DNA of 5,361 nt. Origin: Desulfobacterales bacterium. Lineage in GTDB: Bacteria > Desulfobacterota > Desulfobacteria > Desulfobacterales > RPRI01. The translations under genes and the position numbers were made by a program. Below the pieces are notes generated by a model. The model did no database searches and had not been told where the DNA came from. It worked only from the letters and a program-made list of their open reading frames with translations. Shown in pieces: positions 1-4,993 of the stretch. The stretch covers positions 1-5,361 of the forward strand of contig JAUYEO010000137.1 of the NCBI GenBank assembly GCA_030689795.1. The letters run 5' to 3'. The number at the start of each line of letters is the position of its first letter. Position 1 is the stretch's first letter.

Positions 1-79
1 TTTACGTGTTCTGGCAGAACGCCTTGAAATGGCAGAGTGTGGTCCGATGCCAATCAGCATTGCATTTGCGGCCGTATGA
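1..79 (+). CDS. hicB: HicB-type antitoxin, C-terminal end only (partial)
   Basis: The plus-strand frame that begins at base 2 is open from the window edge to a TGA at 77-79 and encodes LRVLAERLEMAECGPMPISIAFAAV. A helix of the type RVLAERLE, then a short proline-containing linker and a final hydrophobic strand ending in Ala/Val, is how short HicB-like (UPF0150/DUF1902-type) antitoxins paired with this HicA subfamily usually end. The stop overlaps the ATG of the following HicA gene as ATGA, the normal tight coupling of such pairs. A HicB antitoxin binds and blocks the HicA ribonuclease. The DNA-binding or degraded RNase-H-like N-terminal part lies outside the window, so the call rests on 25 residues plus the neighbour. 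It is fairly secure because of the context and weak on sequence alone. Confidence 0.72.
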   Translation, partial: LRVLAERLEMAECGPMPISIAFAAV

Positions 80-288
80 CCCAGTGGCGATCTGTCAAAG
101 CCAAAAAGTTACTTTCGGCACTTATTTCTATCGGATGGACAATCAAGCGTCAGTCCGGCTCACACCGTACATTATCTCGTCCGGAATACCAGGATTTTGT
201 ATTTGCCTTTCATGATGGAGAAGAAATTGGACCCCGCATGCTTATCAGAATAGCGAAGCATACTGGTTTGACGCCAAATGATTTATAA
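76..288 (+). CDS. hicA: HicA-family mRNA interferase toxin
   Basis: This encodes a 70-aa protein with the HicA (YcfA-like, double-stranded-RNA-binding fold) pattern. An N-terminal helix (residues 7-18, VKAKKLLSALIS) is followed by GWTIKRQSGSHRTLSRP at 20-36, which contains the GSH motif with the expected catalytic His30. Then come the strand FVFAFHDGEEIGP (41-53) and a C-terminal helix ending IAKHTGLTPNDL. Family members cleave mRNA and arrest translation until HicB neutralises them. An in-frame ATG at 37 would add 13 residues unlike the family. The start at 76 is preferred because it overlaps the upstream hicB stop as ATGA and gives the normal family length. No clear Shine-Dalgarno precedes it, consistent with translation coupled to hicB. 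The gene looks intact. Toxin activity is inferred from family. Confidence 0.88.
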   Translation: MTQWRSVKAKKLLSALISIGWTIKRQSGSHRTLSRPEYQDFVFAFHDGEEIGPRMLIRIAKHTGLTPNDL

Positions 289-340
289 TGTTACCCTGAC
301 AACTTCCTGAACTACACAAATCATCAACCTCGATGTAAAT

Positions 341-354
341 GCTTGACTTCAAGC
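341..354. promoter_or_regulatory. Perfect 14-bp palindrome, candidate operator
   Basis: GCTTGACTTCAAGC reads as two exact 6-bp inverted arms (GCTTGA and TCAAGC) around a 2-bp centre. The inner TTGA and TCAA match Crp/Fnr half-site bases, but the spacing between them is 2 bp, not the 6 bp of a classical TTGAT-N4-ATCAA box. It lies about 200 bp upstream of a Crp/Fnr-family gene and overlaps a -35-like TTGACT. Autoregulation by that protein or control by another dimeric regulator is possible. The operator role is inferred from symmetry and position only. Confidence 0.4.
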
Positions 355-377
355 AGAAATCAATGGCAGATTATACA
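343..377 (+). promoter_or_regulatory. Weak candidate promoter for the small ORF and regulator
   Basis: TTGACT at 343-348 is a good -35 hexamer, but the nearest AT-rich -10 candidates (TTATAC at 371-376, TATACA at 372-377) lie 22-23 bp away, longer than the usual 16-19 bp. An alternative pairing of TTCAAG (348-353) with TATACA gives an 18-bp spacer but a poor -35. A promoter with suboptimal spacing that depends on an activator is a reasonable reading. The exact elements are uncertain. Confidence 0.28.
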
Positions 378-424
378 GACATAAAACTAAAAATCTGTGT
401 CTTATGAGGATCAATCTAAACGTT

Positions 425-556
425 ATGCTTACCGTCCGTGAGAAGCGGATTTGTATGGATGTGAACGATCCTGAAAACATCCGGGTCATTGATATTCCTT
501 CAGATCTTTACTCCGTCTTGAAGGATACCATTGCTCCCAGGGAGATTCGATCATGA
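425..556 (+). CDS. Small ORF of unknown function, coupled to the Crp/Fnr gene
   Basis: An ORF of 43 codons from the ATG at 425, or 50 codons from an in-frame ATG at 404, ends at TGA 554-556. I do not recognise it. It encodes a charged, soluble peptide beginning MLTVREKRICMDVNDPENIR and continuing into VIDIPSDLYSVLKDT, with no signal peptide or membrane segment. Its stop overlaps the ATG of the downstream regulator as ATGA (553-556), typical of translationally coupled pairs, and this is the main reason to list it. Ribosome-site evidence is weak: the AGG at 407-409 is too far from 425, and nothing obvious precedes 404. It may be a real small protein, perhaps a partner of the regulator, or a leader ORF whose translation sets regulator expression, or a chance frame. 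It was judged by reading the bases directly. Confidence 0.42.
   Translation: MLTVREKRICMDVNDPENIRVIDIPSDLYSVLKDTIAPREIRS
539..544 (+). promoter_or_regulatory. Ribosome binding site of the Crp/Fnr gene
   Basis: AGGGAG lies 8 bases before the ATG at 553. This is well placed for 553 and fits only slightly less well the adjacent second ATG at 556. It lies inside the coding sequence of the upstream small ORF, so regulator translation can be both coupled and independent. Confidence 0.65.
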
Positions 557-1248
557 TGAAGGAACCTGATCGCCTCGAGCGAAAGATCGCGTTAATCAGC
601 CGGGCCGTTGTCTTCAAAGGGATTTCCGAGAGTGCACAGAAAGACTTCGCCAATCTGGCTGTTTCAGTACGCTATGCCAAAAAAGAAATTGTGTTTCAAT
701 CTCATGAGCCATGTTCTGCTTTTATCCTTGTTGAGCAAGGTTTGATTCGTGTTTCCAGGTACTCTGCCCTGGGCAAAAAGCTCACATATCTGCTGGCAGG
801 ACCGGGTGAGCCGATTAATCTGGTGGGACCTTTCACCGGCGCTCAACGAGCATATGTTGCCGAAGCTATTCTGGACACAACAATCCTTTCTGTCAACAGG
901 AAGGATTTTTTGGCATTTGCCTTTGCCAACCATCAATTGATAATTAATATTATCGATATTCTTGGACATGCAGTGGACAGTTCAAACACCAGAATTCTGG
1001 ACATGATGGAAAAAAAAGTGATTCAAAGGCTGAAACGGGTGCTGCACACACTGTTCCAAAAATTCGGCCCGACCTTGAACTTTACTGCTGAGGAAATAGG
1101 CGAGTTGGCCAGTACCACAACCGAGTCCTCTTTGAGGGTTCTCACTGATTTACGGAACAATGGCATTATTGGTAAAAGCCGAGGTCAGATCCATATACAG
1201 AAACCCGAAGCGCTGTTCGACGCCGAAGCCGAAGAATTATGGATTTGA
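553..1248 (+). CDS. Crp/Fnr-family transcriptional regulator
   Basis: This is a 231-aa protein with the standard layout. A cyclic-nucleotide-binding-like beta-roll spans about residues 17-120, including EIVFQSHEPCSAFILVEQG (45-63). A long dimerisation helix spans about 122-155, and a C-terminal winged helix-turn-helix spans about 176-216 (FTAEEIGELAS, then the recognition helix around TTTESSLRVLTDLRNNGII). The length is normal for the family. In the ligand region (GEPINLVGPFTGAQRAY, 85-101) the Glu that contacts cAMP in E. coli CRP appears absent, one Arg is kept and its neighbouring Ser is Ala, so cAMP is an unlikely ligand. Only one Cys (54) is present, so it cannot carry an FNR-type iron-sulfur cluster. 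The recognition helix keeps Glu191 and Arg195, but Leu194 replaces the Ser of the FNR E-x-x-S-R motif, so the target site may differ from TTGAT-N4-ATCAA. The start at 553 has an AGGGAG site and overlaps the upstream ORF. The effector and targets are unknown. The TRAP/ligase operon that converges on it, or its own promoter, are candidates. Confidence 0.93.
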   Translation: MMKEPDRLERKIALISRAVVFKGISESAQKDFANLAVSVRYAKKEIVFQSHEPCSAFILVEQGLIRVSRYSALGKKLTYLLAGPGEPINLVGPFTGAQRAYVAEAILDTTILSVNRKDFLAFAFANHQLIINIIDILGHAVDSSNTRILDMMEKKVIQRLKRVLHTLFQKFGPTLNFTAEEIGELASTTTESSLRVLTDLRNNGIIGKSRGQIHIQKPEALFDAEAEELWI

Positions 1249-1352
1249 AACCGCCGTCCAACGATCCATCTTCTATTGTTTTCGCCAACCAGGCGTCATC
1301 GGCAATAATGGTTCCTCACCTTCAACGAAAGGCATCACTATCACTGGTATTT

Positions 1353-1364
1353 TGGATTTTTTAA
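1353..1364. repeat. 12-bp direct repeat, copy 1
   Basis: TGGATTTTTTAA here is identical to the copy at 1389-1400, exactly 36 bp away. Both lie in the minus-strand receiver remnant, where they encode the look-alike peptides LKKSK and VKKSI. The copy pair marks the point where receiver similarity stops, which suggests slippage or microhomology recombination. The short A/T-rich tract could also recur by chance. Confidence 0.45.
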
Positions 1365-1388
1365 GAACTGATTTTATTGTTGGGCCTA

Positions 1389-1400
1389 TGGATTTTTTAA
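1389..1400. repeat. 12-bp direct repeat, copy 2
   Basis: This is the second exact copy of TGGATTTTTTAA, partner of 1353-1364. In the receiver remnant this copy is at the last recognisable receiver residues (VKKSI on the minus strand). Confidence 0.45.
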
Positions 1401-1549
1401 CATCTTCAGGCGACAATGCCCGGGCGGTAAGCATGACGGATATCACCTGGTGTTGACGCGCCAGAGCCAGCAGTTCATACCCGTTAACCCCCATAATATC
1501 CAGAATGGCGATATCGAAGGTTTCTGTTTTTCCATTTTTCAATGACCCT

Positions 1550-1562
1550 CAACTGACAGTTG
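1550..1562. repeat. 13-bp inverted repeat at the edge of the remnant
   Basis: CAACTGACAGTTG is a perfect inverted repeat with 6-bp arms around one base. It sits just upstream of the receiver remnant's open frame and 28 bp past the stop of the last operon gene. With a one-base centre it cannot fold into a normal terminator hairpin, and no T-run follows on either strand. It could be a protein-binding site or a recombination scar; its function is unknown. Confidence 0.4.
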
Positions 1563-1590
1563 GATGACCTGGCAGGACGATTTACGGATC

Positions 1591-1782
1591 TTATTCGGTC
1601 TGGCTGTTCGATTCAATCGCATCGGATATATTAATTTCAAGCATCTTCAGACTGGCCCGTATACGGACCAGGTTCCGATCCAACGCAGGGAAATCCGATC
1701 CGATTTCCTTCAGTTCATCCGCACCCTGTTTCATACATAAAATAATGTCATTCATTTTTTTCAAATCAAACGCCTGATGCAT
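1591..1782 (-). CDS. Small helical protein of unknown function, last gene of the operon
   Basis: This 63-aa ORF starts at an ATG (1780-1782) with a strong GAGAGGA ribosome site 8 bases upstream, and it begins only 15 bp after the ligase stop, so it is very probably translated from the same mRNA. I cannot name it. The sequence (MHQAFDLKKMNDIILCMKQG, then ADELKEIGSDFPALDRNL, then VRIRASLKMLEINISDAIES) predicts two or three amphipathic helices with regularly spaced Leu/Ile/Met, broken around the SDFPALDRN turn. No signal peptide or membrane segment is visible. A small soluble helical bundle or dimer is likely. Its place behind a CoA ligase suggests a partner or regulator of that enzyme or of the imported acid's metabolism, but this is inference from position only. 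Confidence 0.75.
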   Translation of the reverse strand: MHQAFDLKKMNDIILCMKQGADELKEIGSDFPALDRNLVRIRASLKMLEINISDAIESNSQTE

Positions 1783-1790
1783 GGCGGATA

Positions 1791-1797
1791 TCCTCTC
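1791..1797 (-). promoter_or_regulatory. Ribosome binding site of the 63-aa gene
   Basis: On the minus strand GAGAGGA directly follows the ligase stop codon and lies 8 bases before the ATG. It is the strongest translation signal in the operon and the main support that this small ORF is a real gene. Confidence 0.7.
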
Positions 1798-3132
1798 TTA
1801 CGATTTGGAACGCAAATCCTTGAACCGTCTGGCCTTGACTTCATATCTGGGTAACGCCCCCAAAGAAAAGAACTGAAGGTCATATCGCAAATTGGTTTTC
1901 AAGCGAAGTTGACCAACCAGCTCCCGTTCTATGTCGGTCCGCCGGGTCTCTGCTTCCCGAACAAATTCGACCTTCAGGGTAATCCGGTCCGTATCGCCCT
2001 GTTTTTCGACAATGACCTCATATTCATTTCCCAGGCCCTCCACCCCCCTAACCACTTCCTCTATGGTAGATGGTGACAGCAGCACGCCCTTCACCTTGGT
2101 AATGTCATCGGCCCGCCCCAGAACTCCGCCTTTGATCAAGCGATATGTCCTGCCACAGGGGCAGGCATAATCCGCCCATTCAATCAAATCCTTGGAGTCG
2201 AATCGGATGCAGGGCTGAGCGATCCGGTCAAACGCGGTGATGATCATTTTTCCTCTCCGGCCAGGTTCCGTGATGATCTCACCGGTATCCACGTCCTGAA
2301 TTTCAACCAGAAACATGCCCTCGTTGACGTGAAGCCCCCCGGATTGGGCCTGACATTCGTAGGACCAGGCGCCGATTTCAGTTGCGCCGGCATGATCATA
2401 TACCCTGGCTCCCCAGGCCGATTCCATCCGGTGTTTGGTAGTTGGAATACTGGCACCGCACTCACCCGCACAAGTAATCTTTTCTATGGACAACGAAGCT
2501 GGGTCGATCCCCAACTGGGTTCTGGCAACATCCGCCATTCCCAGAACATAGGTCGGCGTGGCCATCATGGCCGTGGCCTTCAGCTCCTGAATTTTCAAAA
2601 TTCTGGCCGCCGTATCCAGGACACCGCCGGGAACCACCTCGCATCCGATTTTCTCCGCGCCGTAATGGCCTGCCCAGAATGCTACAAAGATATTGTAACC
2701 AAACGGAATGAATACCCGGTCCCGGGGGCGGTATCCCTGCGCCCAGAGTATATAAGCCCAGCATTCCGCCCACCATTCCCAGTCCTGCCAGGTATCCGGC
2801 TGATACACTGGCTGGCCGGTCGTTCCGCTGGTCTGCCGGAATTCCGTTACCTCCTCAAGCGGCACACACAGTGCATCGCCGTAGGGAAACGGGTCCTTGC
2901 GCTGGATATCGCGCATCATGGATTTTTCCACGGTAGGGATGCGCCGGATATCTTCGAAGGATAGAATGTCTCCGGGTTTGATCCCTGCTTTTTCATAGAG
3001 TCCTCTGTGAAACCTGGAACGCTCATAGGCCCAACTGAAAATCTTTTTAAATTTTTCAAACTGAAGTTTCCTGATCTTTTCGTGATCAAGTGTTTCGAGA
3101 ACAGGATTCCAGTATTTTTGTTCAGAAATCAT
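1798..3132 (-). CDS. Phenylacetate-CoA ligase-like adenylate-forming enzyme
   Basis: This 444-aa protein has the length and motif order of the PaaK branch of the ANL superfamily. These enzymes activate an aryl or arylacetic acid with ATP to an acyl-AMP and then form the CoA thioester in the cytoplasm. The phosphate-binding loop is QTSGTTGQPV (100-109), the A5-like motif is YDHAGATEIG (245-254), and the ribose-binding region is IRFDSKDL (309-316). ACPCGRTYRLI (323-333) carries the CxCG typical of PaaK-like ligases, and GRADDITKVKGVLLSP (339-354) is the hinge. The near-terminal PRYEVKARR (428-436) provides Lys433 as the expected catalytic lysine. Residues 114-134 are unusually tryptophan-rich (six Trp in 16 positions), in a region that in PaaK lies near the substrate pocket. 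An AGAGGG site lies 6 bases before the ATG. It starts 37 bp after dctM, so the substrate is probably what the TRAP system imports. Enzyme class is confident; true substrate is unknown, so no paaK symbol is given. Confidence 0.93.
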   Translation of the reverse strand: MISEQKYWNPVLETLDHEKIRKLQFEKFKKIFSWAYERSRFHRGLYEKAGIKPGDILSFEDIRRIPTVEKSMMRDIQRKDPFPYGDALCVPLEEVTEFRQTSGTTGQPVYQPDTWQDWEWWAECWAYILWAQGYRPRDRVFIPFGYNIFVAFWAGHYGAEKIGCEVVPGGVLDTAARILKIQELKATAMMATPTYVLGMADVARTQLGIDPASLSIEKITCAGECGASIPTTKHRMESAWGARVYDHAGATEIGAWSYECQAQSGGLHVNEGMFLVEIQDVDTGEIITEPGRRGKMIITAFDRIAQPCIRFDSKDLIEWADYACPCGRTYRLIKGGVLGRADDITKVKGVLLSPSTIEEVVRGVEGLGNEYEVIVEKQGDTDRITLKVEFVREAETRRTDIERELVGQLRLKTNLRYDLQFFSLGALPRYEVKARRFKDLRSKS

Positions 3133-3138
3133 GATGAT

Positions 3139-3144
3139 CCCTCT
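3139..3144 (-). promoter_or_regulatory. Ribosome binding site of the CoA ligase gene
   Basis: AGAGGG on the minus strand lies 6 bases before the ATG at 3130-3132, in the 37-bp gap after dctM. It supports the chosen ligase start. Confidence 0.65.
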
Positions 3145-3169
3145 TTCAATAAATCTGAAAGATTACCTT

Positions 3170-4471
3170 CTATTTCATCAACACAGAGGGGAGGAAAGTA
3201 GCGAGCTGCGGAAATATAAACAACAAGGCGGCACAAACGACCAGGCTGATGAGAAAGGGATAGACCCCGCTGTAAATCACGCTGAATGGTTGTTTCGTAA
3301 TGGCCTTGACCACAAAGACATTGATGGCTACAGGGGGAATGACCACACCCACCATGATGGTGATGGCGATAATCATGCCAAACCAGAGGGGATCATAGCC
3401 CAATTTGATGATGGCCGGATAAAAAATGGGTGTGGCCAGGATCATGAAGGCCAGATCGTCAATGAAAGAGCCTCCTATAAGGTAAACCAAACTGATGATA
3501 ATCATGATCACATTCGGGCTGAGAGGAAGGGATATGATCCAGTCCGCTGCAATCATGGGAATCTTGGTTCTCGTAAGGAAATGGCCCAGCACTGCGGAAC
3601 CTGCAATCAGCATGAGTACCATGCAGGCCGTGCGAAGGGACTCTGTGACCGATTTTATGTATCCCTTGAACCCGATATCCCTTTTGAGAAGGGATAAAAG
3701 CAGGACAGCAAAGGTGCCTACGCTTCCTGCTTCAGTAGGGGTGAAGAAACCATATATTAATCCACCGATGACAAGCAGAAAGACACCCACGACCCATAGC
3801 ACCTCAGGGAGAGCGGCAATCCTGTGCTTCCATGTGGATCGCTCGCCTTTGGGACCAAGCGCCGGATTCATTCTGCACCAGATATAGATGGTAAAGATGA
3901 AGAAGAATGCGATCATCAATCCCGGAACAATCCCGGCAAGAAAGAGTTTTCCAATGGACTGTTCCGTGATGATGCCAAAGACAATCAGGGTCACACTGGG
4001 CGGAAGGAGAATACCAAGGGTCCCGACGCTTGCCACGGTCCCTGTGGACAACTTCTTATCGTAGTGGTAACGGTCCATCTCGGGAATGGCCACGCTGGCA
4101 AATGTCGCGGCCGTGGCGGGTGAAGACCCGCAAATGGCTTTAAATACCGTTGCCCCGGCCACGGTGGCCATAGCCAGGCCACCGGGGATGTGCCCGATAA
4201 ATCGGTATGCAGCATCGTAGAGTCTTTTCGCAATGCCGGCATTAAAGGCGATCTGGCCCATGAGCACGAACAGGGGAATGACGGTGAAACCGTAGGATGT
4301 GAAAACGTCAAAGAAGTCTTTGGCCAGGAGATTCAACCCGGCTTTGAACGAAACAAGATAGCTGAACCCGATAAATCCCACCAGGGCCATGGCAAAGGCC
4401 AGTTCGATGCCGGTCAGGAAAAGGATGAGAACTACAGACAATCCCAGGATTCCAATCATCACCTCACTCAT
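3170..4471 (-). CDS. dctM: TRAP transporter large permease subunit (DctM family)
   Basis: This is a 433-aa polytopic inner-membrane protein of normal DctM length with about 11-12 hydrophobic segments. It is the ion-coupled transport subunit of a tripartite ATP-independent periplasmic transporter, working with DctQ and a periplasmic binding protein. Diagnostic motifs occur in order: IPLFVLMG (65-72), GGLAMATVAGATVFKAICGS (97-116) continuing into SPATAATFASVAIPEM (117-132), GTLGILLPPS (150-159), FFTPTEAG (242-249), GGSFIDDLAFMILATPIF (333-350) and GVVIPPVAINVFVV (375-388). The paired GxxxPP-type loops match the two helical-hairpin halves of the family. The start overlaps the dctQ stop by 8 bp (4464-4471), implying translational coupling. 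The substrate cannot be inferred from this subunit. The symbol is used for the family, not to claim C4-dicarboxylate transport. Confidence 0.96.
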   Translation of the reverse strand: MSEVMIGILGLSVVLILFLTGIELAFAMALVGFIGFSYLVSFKAGLNLLAKDFFDVFTSYGFTVIPLFVLMGQIAFNAGIAKRLYDAAYRFIGHIPGGLAMATVAGATVFKAICGSSPATAATFASVAIPEMDRYHYDKKLSTGTVASVGTLGILLPPSVTLIVFGIITEQSIGKLFLAGIVPGLMIAFFFIFTIYIWCRMNPALGPKGERSTWKHRIAALPEVLWVVGVFLLVIGGLIYGFFTPTEAGSVGTFAVLLLSLLKRDIGFKGYIKSVTESLRTACMVLMLIAGSAVLGHFLTRTKIPMIAADWIISLPLSPNVIMIIISLVYLIGGSFIDDLAFMILATPIFYPAIIKLGYDPLWFGMIIAITIMVGVVIPPVAINVFVVKAITKQPFSVIYSGVYPFLISLVVCAALLFIFPQLATFLPSVLMK

Positions 4472-4946
4472 AGGTATTTCCGATCACTTGAAGGATGTGG
4501 ACGATGAGAACAAGGCACTGAACGAAGAAGCAGACGCCGATTCCAAAAGCCACGGGGTAGAAGGGCAACTGCAGCGTGAGAGAGACTTCTCCGGTTCGAT
4601 AAAGATCCATCCCCAGTTTGATAAGGTTCCATCCGAGCAGGGAAAAAAGCCCGATTCCAAGAAGTCTGGTGACAATGTGGACGGTGTTCCGTATTCTTCT
4701 CGGAAACTTAAGGACAAAAAAGTCCACAAGCATGTGGCCTTTGAGAAAGGTTGTCAGCGGAACAGCAAAACCAATCACAATGGCCCCTGAGAAGCCGACC
4801 AGTTCATAGGTGCCGACGATCGGCCTGCGAAAGTACCTCAAGATGACATCTATTACCGTCAGGAACATGATGAAGGTGATGGCAATTCCTGCAAACACAT
4901 TGAGGAACTTGCTGAGCCTTTCCACTTTATTGATTATTGCTTGCAT
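4464..4946 (-). CDS. dctQ: TRAP transporter small permease subunit (DctQ family)
   Basis: This 160-aa inner-membrane protein has four hydrophobic segments (about 16-37, 49-69, 87-110, 130-152), the DctQ topology. The signature region runs from VIDVILRYFRRPIVGTYELV (31-50) through GFAVPLTTFLKGHMLVDFFV, matching the conserved helix 1 to helix 2 region with Arg after the first helix, a Glu at the start of the second, and the GH-x-x-VD motif. It supports and docks with DctM. The frame is open 15 codons further up to a TTG at 4991, but the ATG at 4946 is chosen. It has an AGGGG site 6 bases upstream, and the protein then starts with a normal short cytoplasmic segment. With this start, 47 bp separate it from the binding-protein stop. 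Confidence 0.92.
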   Translation of the reverse strand: MQAIINKVERLSKFLNVFAGIAITFIMFLTVIDVILRYFRRPIVGTYELVGFSGAIVIGFAVPLTTFLKGHMLVDFFVLKFPRRIRNTVHIVTRLLGIGLFSLLGWNLIKLGMDLYRTGEVSLTLQLPFYPVAFGIGVCFFVQCLVLIVHILQVIGNTYE

Positions 4947-4952
4947 GAAATA

Positions 4953-4957
4953 CCCCT
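4953..4957 (-). promoter_or_regulatory. Ribosome binding site that fixes the dctQ start
   Basis: AGGGG on the minus strand lies 6 bases before the ATG at 4944-4946. It decides in favour of this start over the in-frame TTG at 4989-4991, which would begin 2 bp after the stop of the upstream gene and add an atypical N-terminus. Confidence 0.6.
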
Positions 4958-4993
4958 GTTTAATGTTTTCCGGCCATCCCTTCCCCTTCAACT

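Larger units (their letters stand above)
289..403 (+). other. AT-rich intergenic spacer between hicA and the regulator unit
   Basis: About 115 bp separate the hicA stop from the earliest possible start of the next small ORF. I see no coding frame of interest and no hairpin plus T-run that would end hicBA transcription. The spacer holds the palindrome and promoter-like elements listed separately, so it is the likely control region for the small ORF and the Crp/Fnr gene. Confidence 0.5.
1273..1548 (-). pseudogene. Remnant of a CheY-like receiver domain
   Basis: On the minus strand the open frame contains FDIAILDIMGVNGYELLALA followed by QVISVMLTARALSPEDVKKS. This is the beta3-alpha3-beta4 core of a receiver domain: an Asp in the phospho-acceptor position of ILDIMG, and MLTA carrying the conserved Thr/Ser. 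The first part of such a domain (beta1 and the acidic DD/DE pair, about 45-50 residues) is missing, because an in-frame stop at 1549-1551 precedes the fragment and no ATG starts it (only a TTG at 1542). Past about base 1387 the sequence no longer resembles a receiver: the expected beta5 with its conserved Lys is absent, and an unrelated tail runs to a stop at 1273. It cannot work as a phosphorylated receiver. It is best read as a gene fragment left by deletion or recombination. A short truncated product is possible but unlikely. Confidence 0.62.
1249..1590. other. Intergenic region without an intact gene
   Basis: These 342 bp lie between the convergent ends of the regulator gene and the minus-strand operon. 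They contain a response-regulator remnant on the minus strand, a 12-bp direct repeat and a 13-bp inverted repeat, each listed separately. I see no intrinsic terminator (GC-rich hairpin followed by a T-run) for either strand, although two transcripts must end here. Confidence 0.6.

Noticed and set aside
1249..1320. A minus-strand peptide GTIIADDAWLAKTIEDGSLD in another frame next to the receiver remnant
   Set aside because: It looks protein-like but is preceded by several stops, has no start and I cannot match it to a family. It may be a decayed piece or chance.
1160..1456. A 98-codon plus-strand frame running past the regulator gene
   Set aside because: It overlaps the end of the Crp/Fnr gene in another frame and the receiver remnant on the other strand, has no ribosome site and no recognisable domain. 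It is a shadow frame.
1550..1562. The inverted repeat as an intrinsic terminator of the operon
   Set aside because: A one-base loop cannot form a stable RNA hairpin and no T-run follows on either strand.
2329..2964. A long 211-codon plus-strand frame inside the CoA ligase gene
   Set aside because: It is wholly antisense to a gene with clear ANL motifs, is low in plausible structure and rich in Pro/Gly/Arg, as antisense frames often are.
3131..3697. A 188-codon plus-strand frame over the dctM end, rich in Asp, His and Asn
   Set aside because: It is antisense to conserved transmembrane helices of DctM. The polar composition is the expected complement of hydrophobic codons.
4947..4991. A longer dctQ starting from TTG at 4991
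   Set aside because: The extra 15 residues are atypical, and a good AGGGG site precedes the ATG at 4946.
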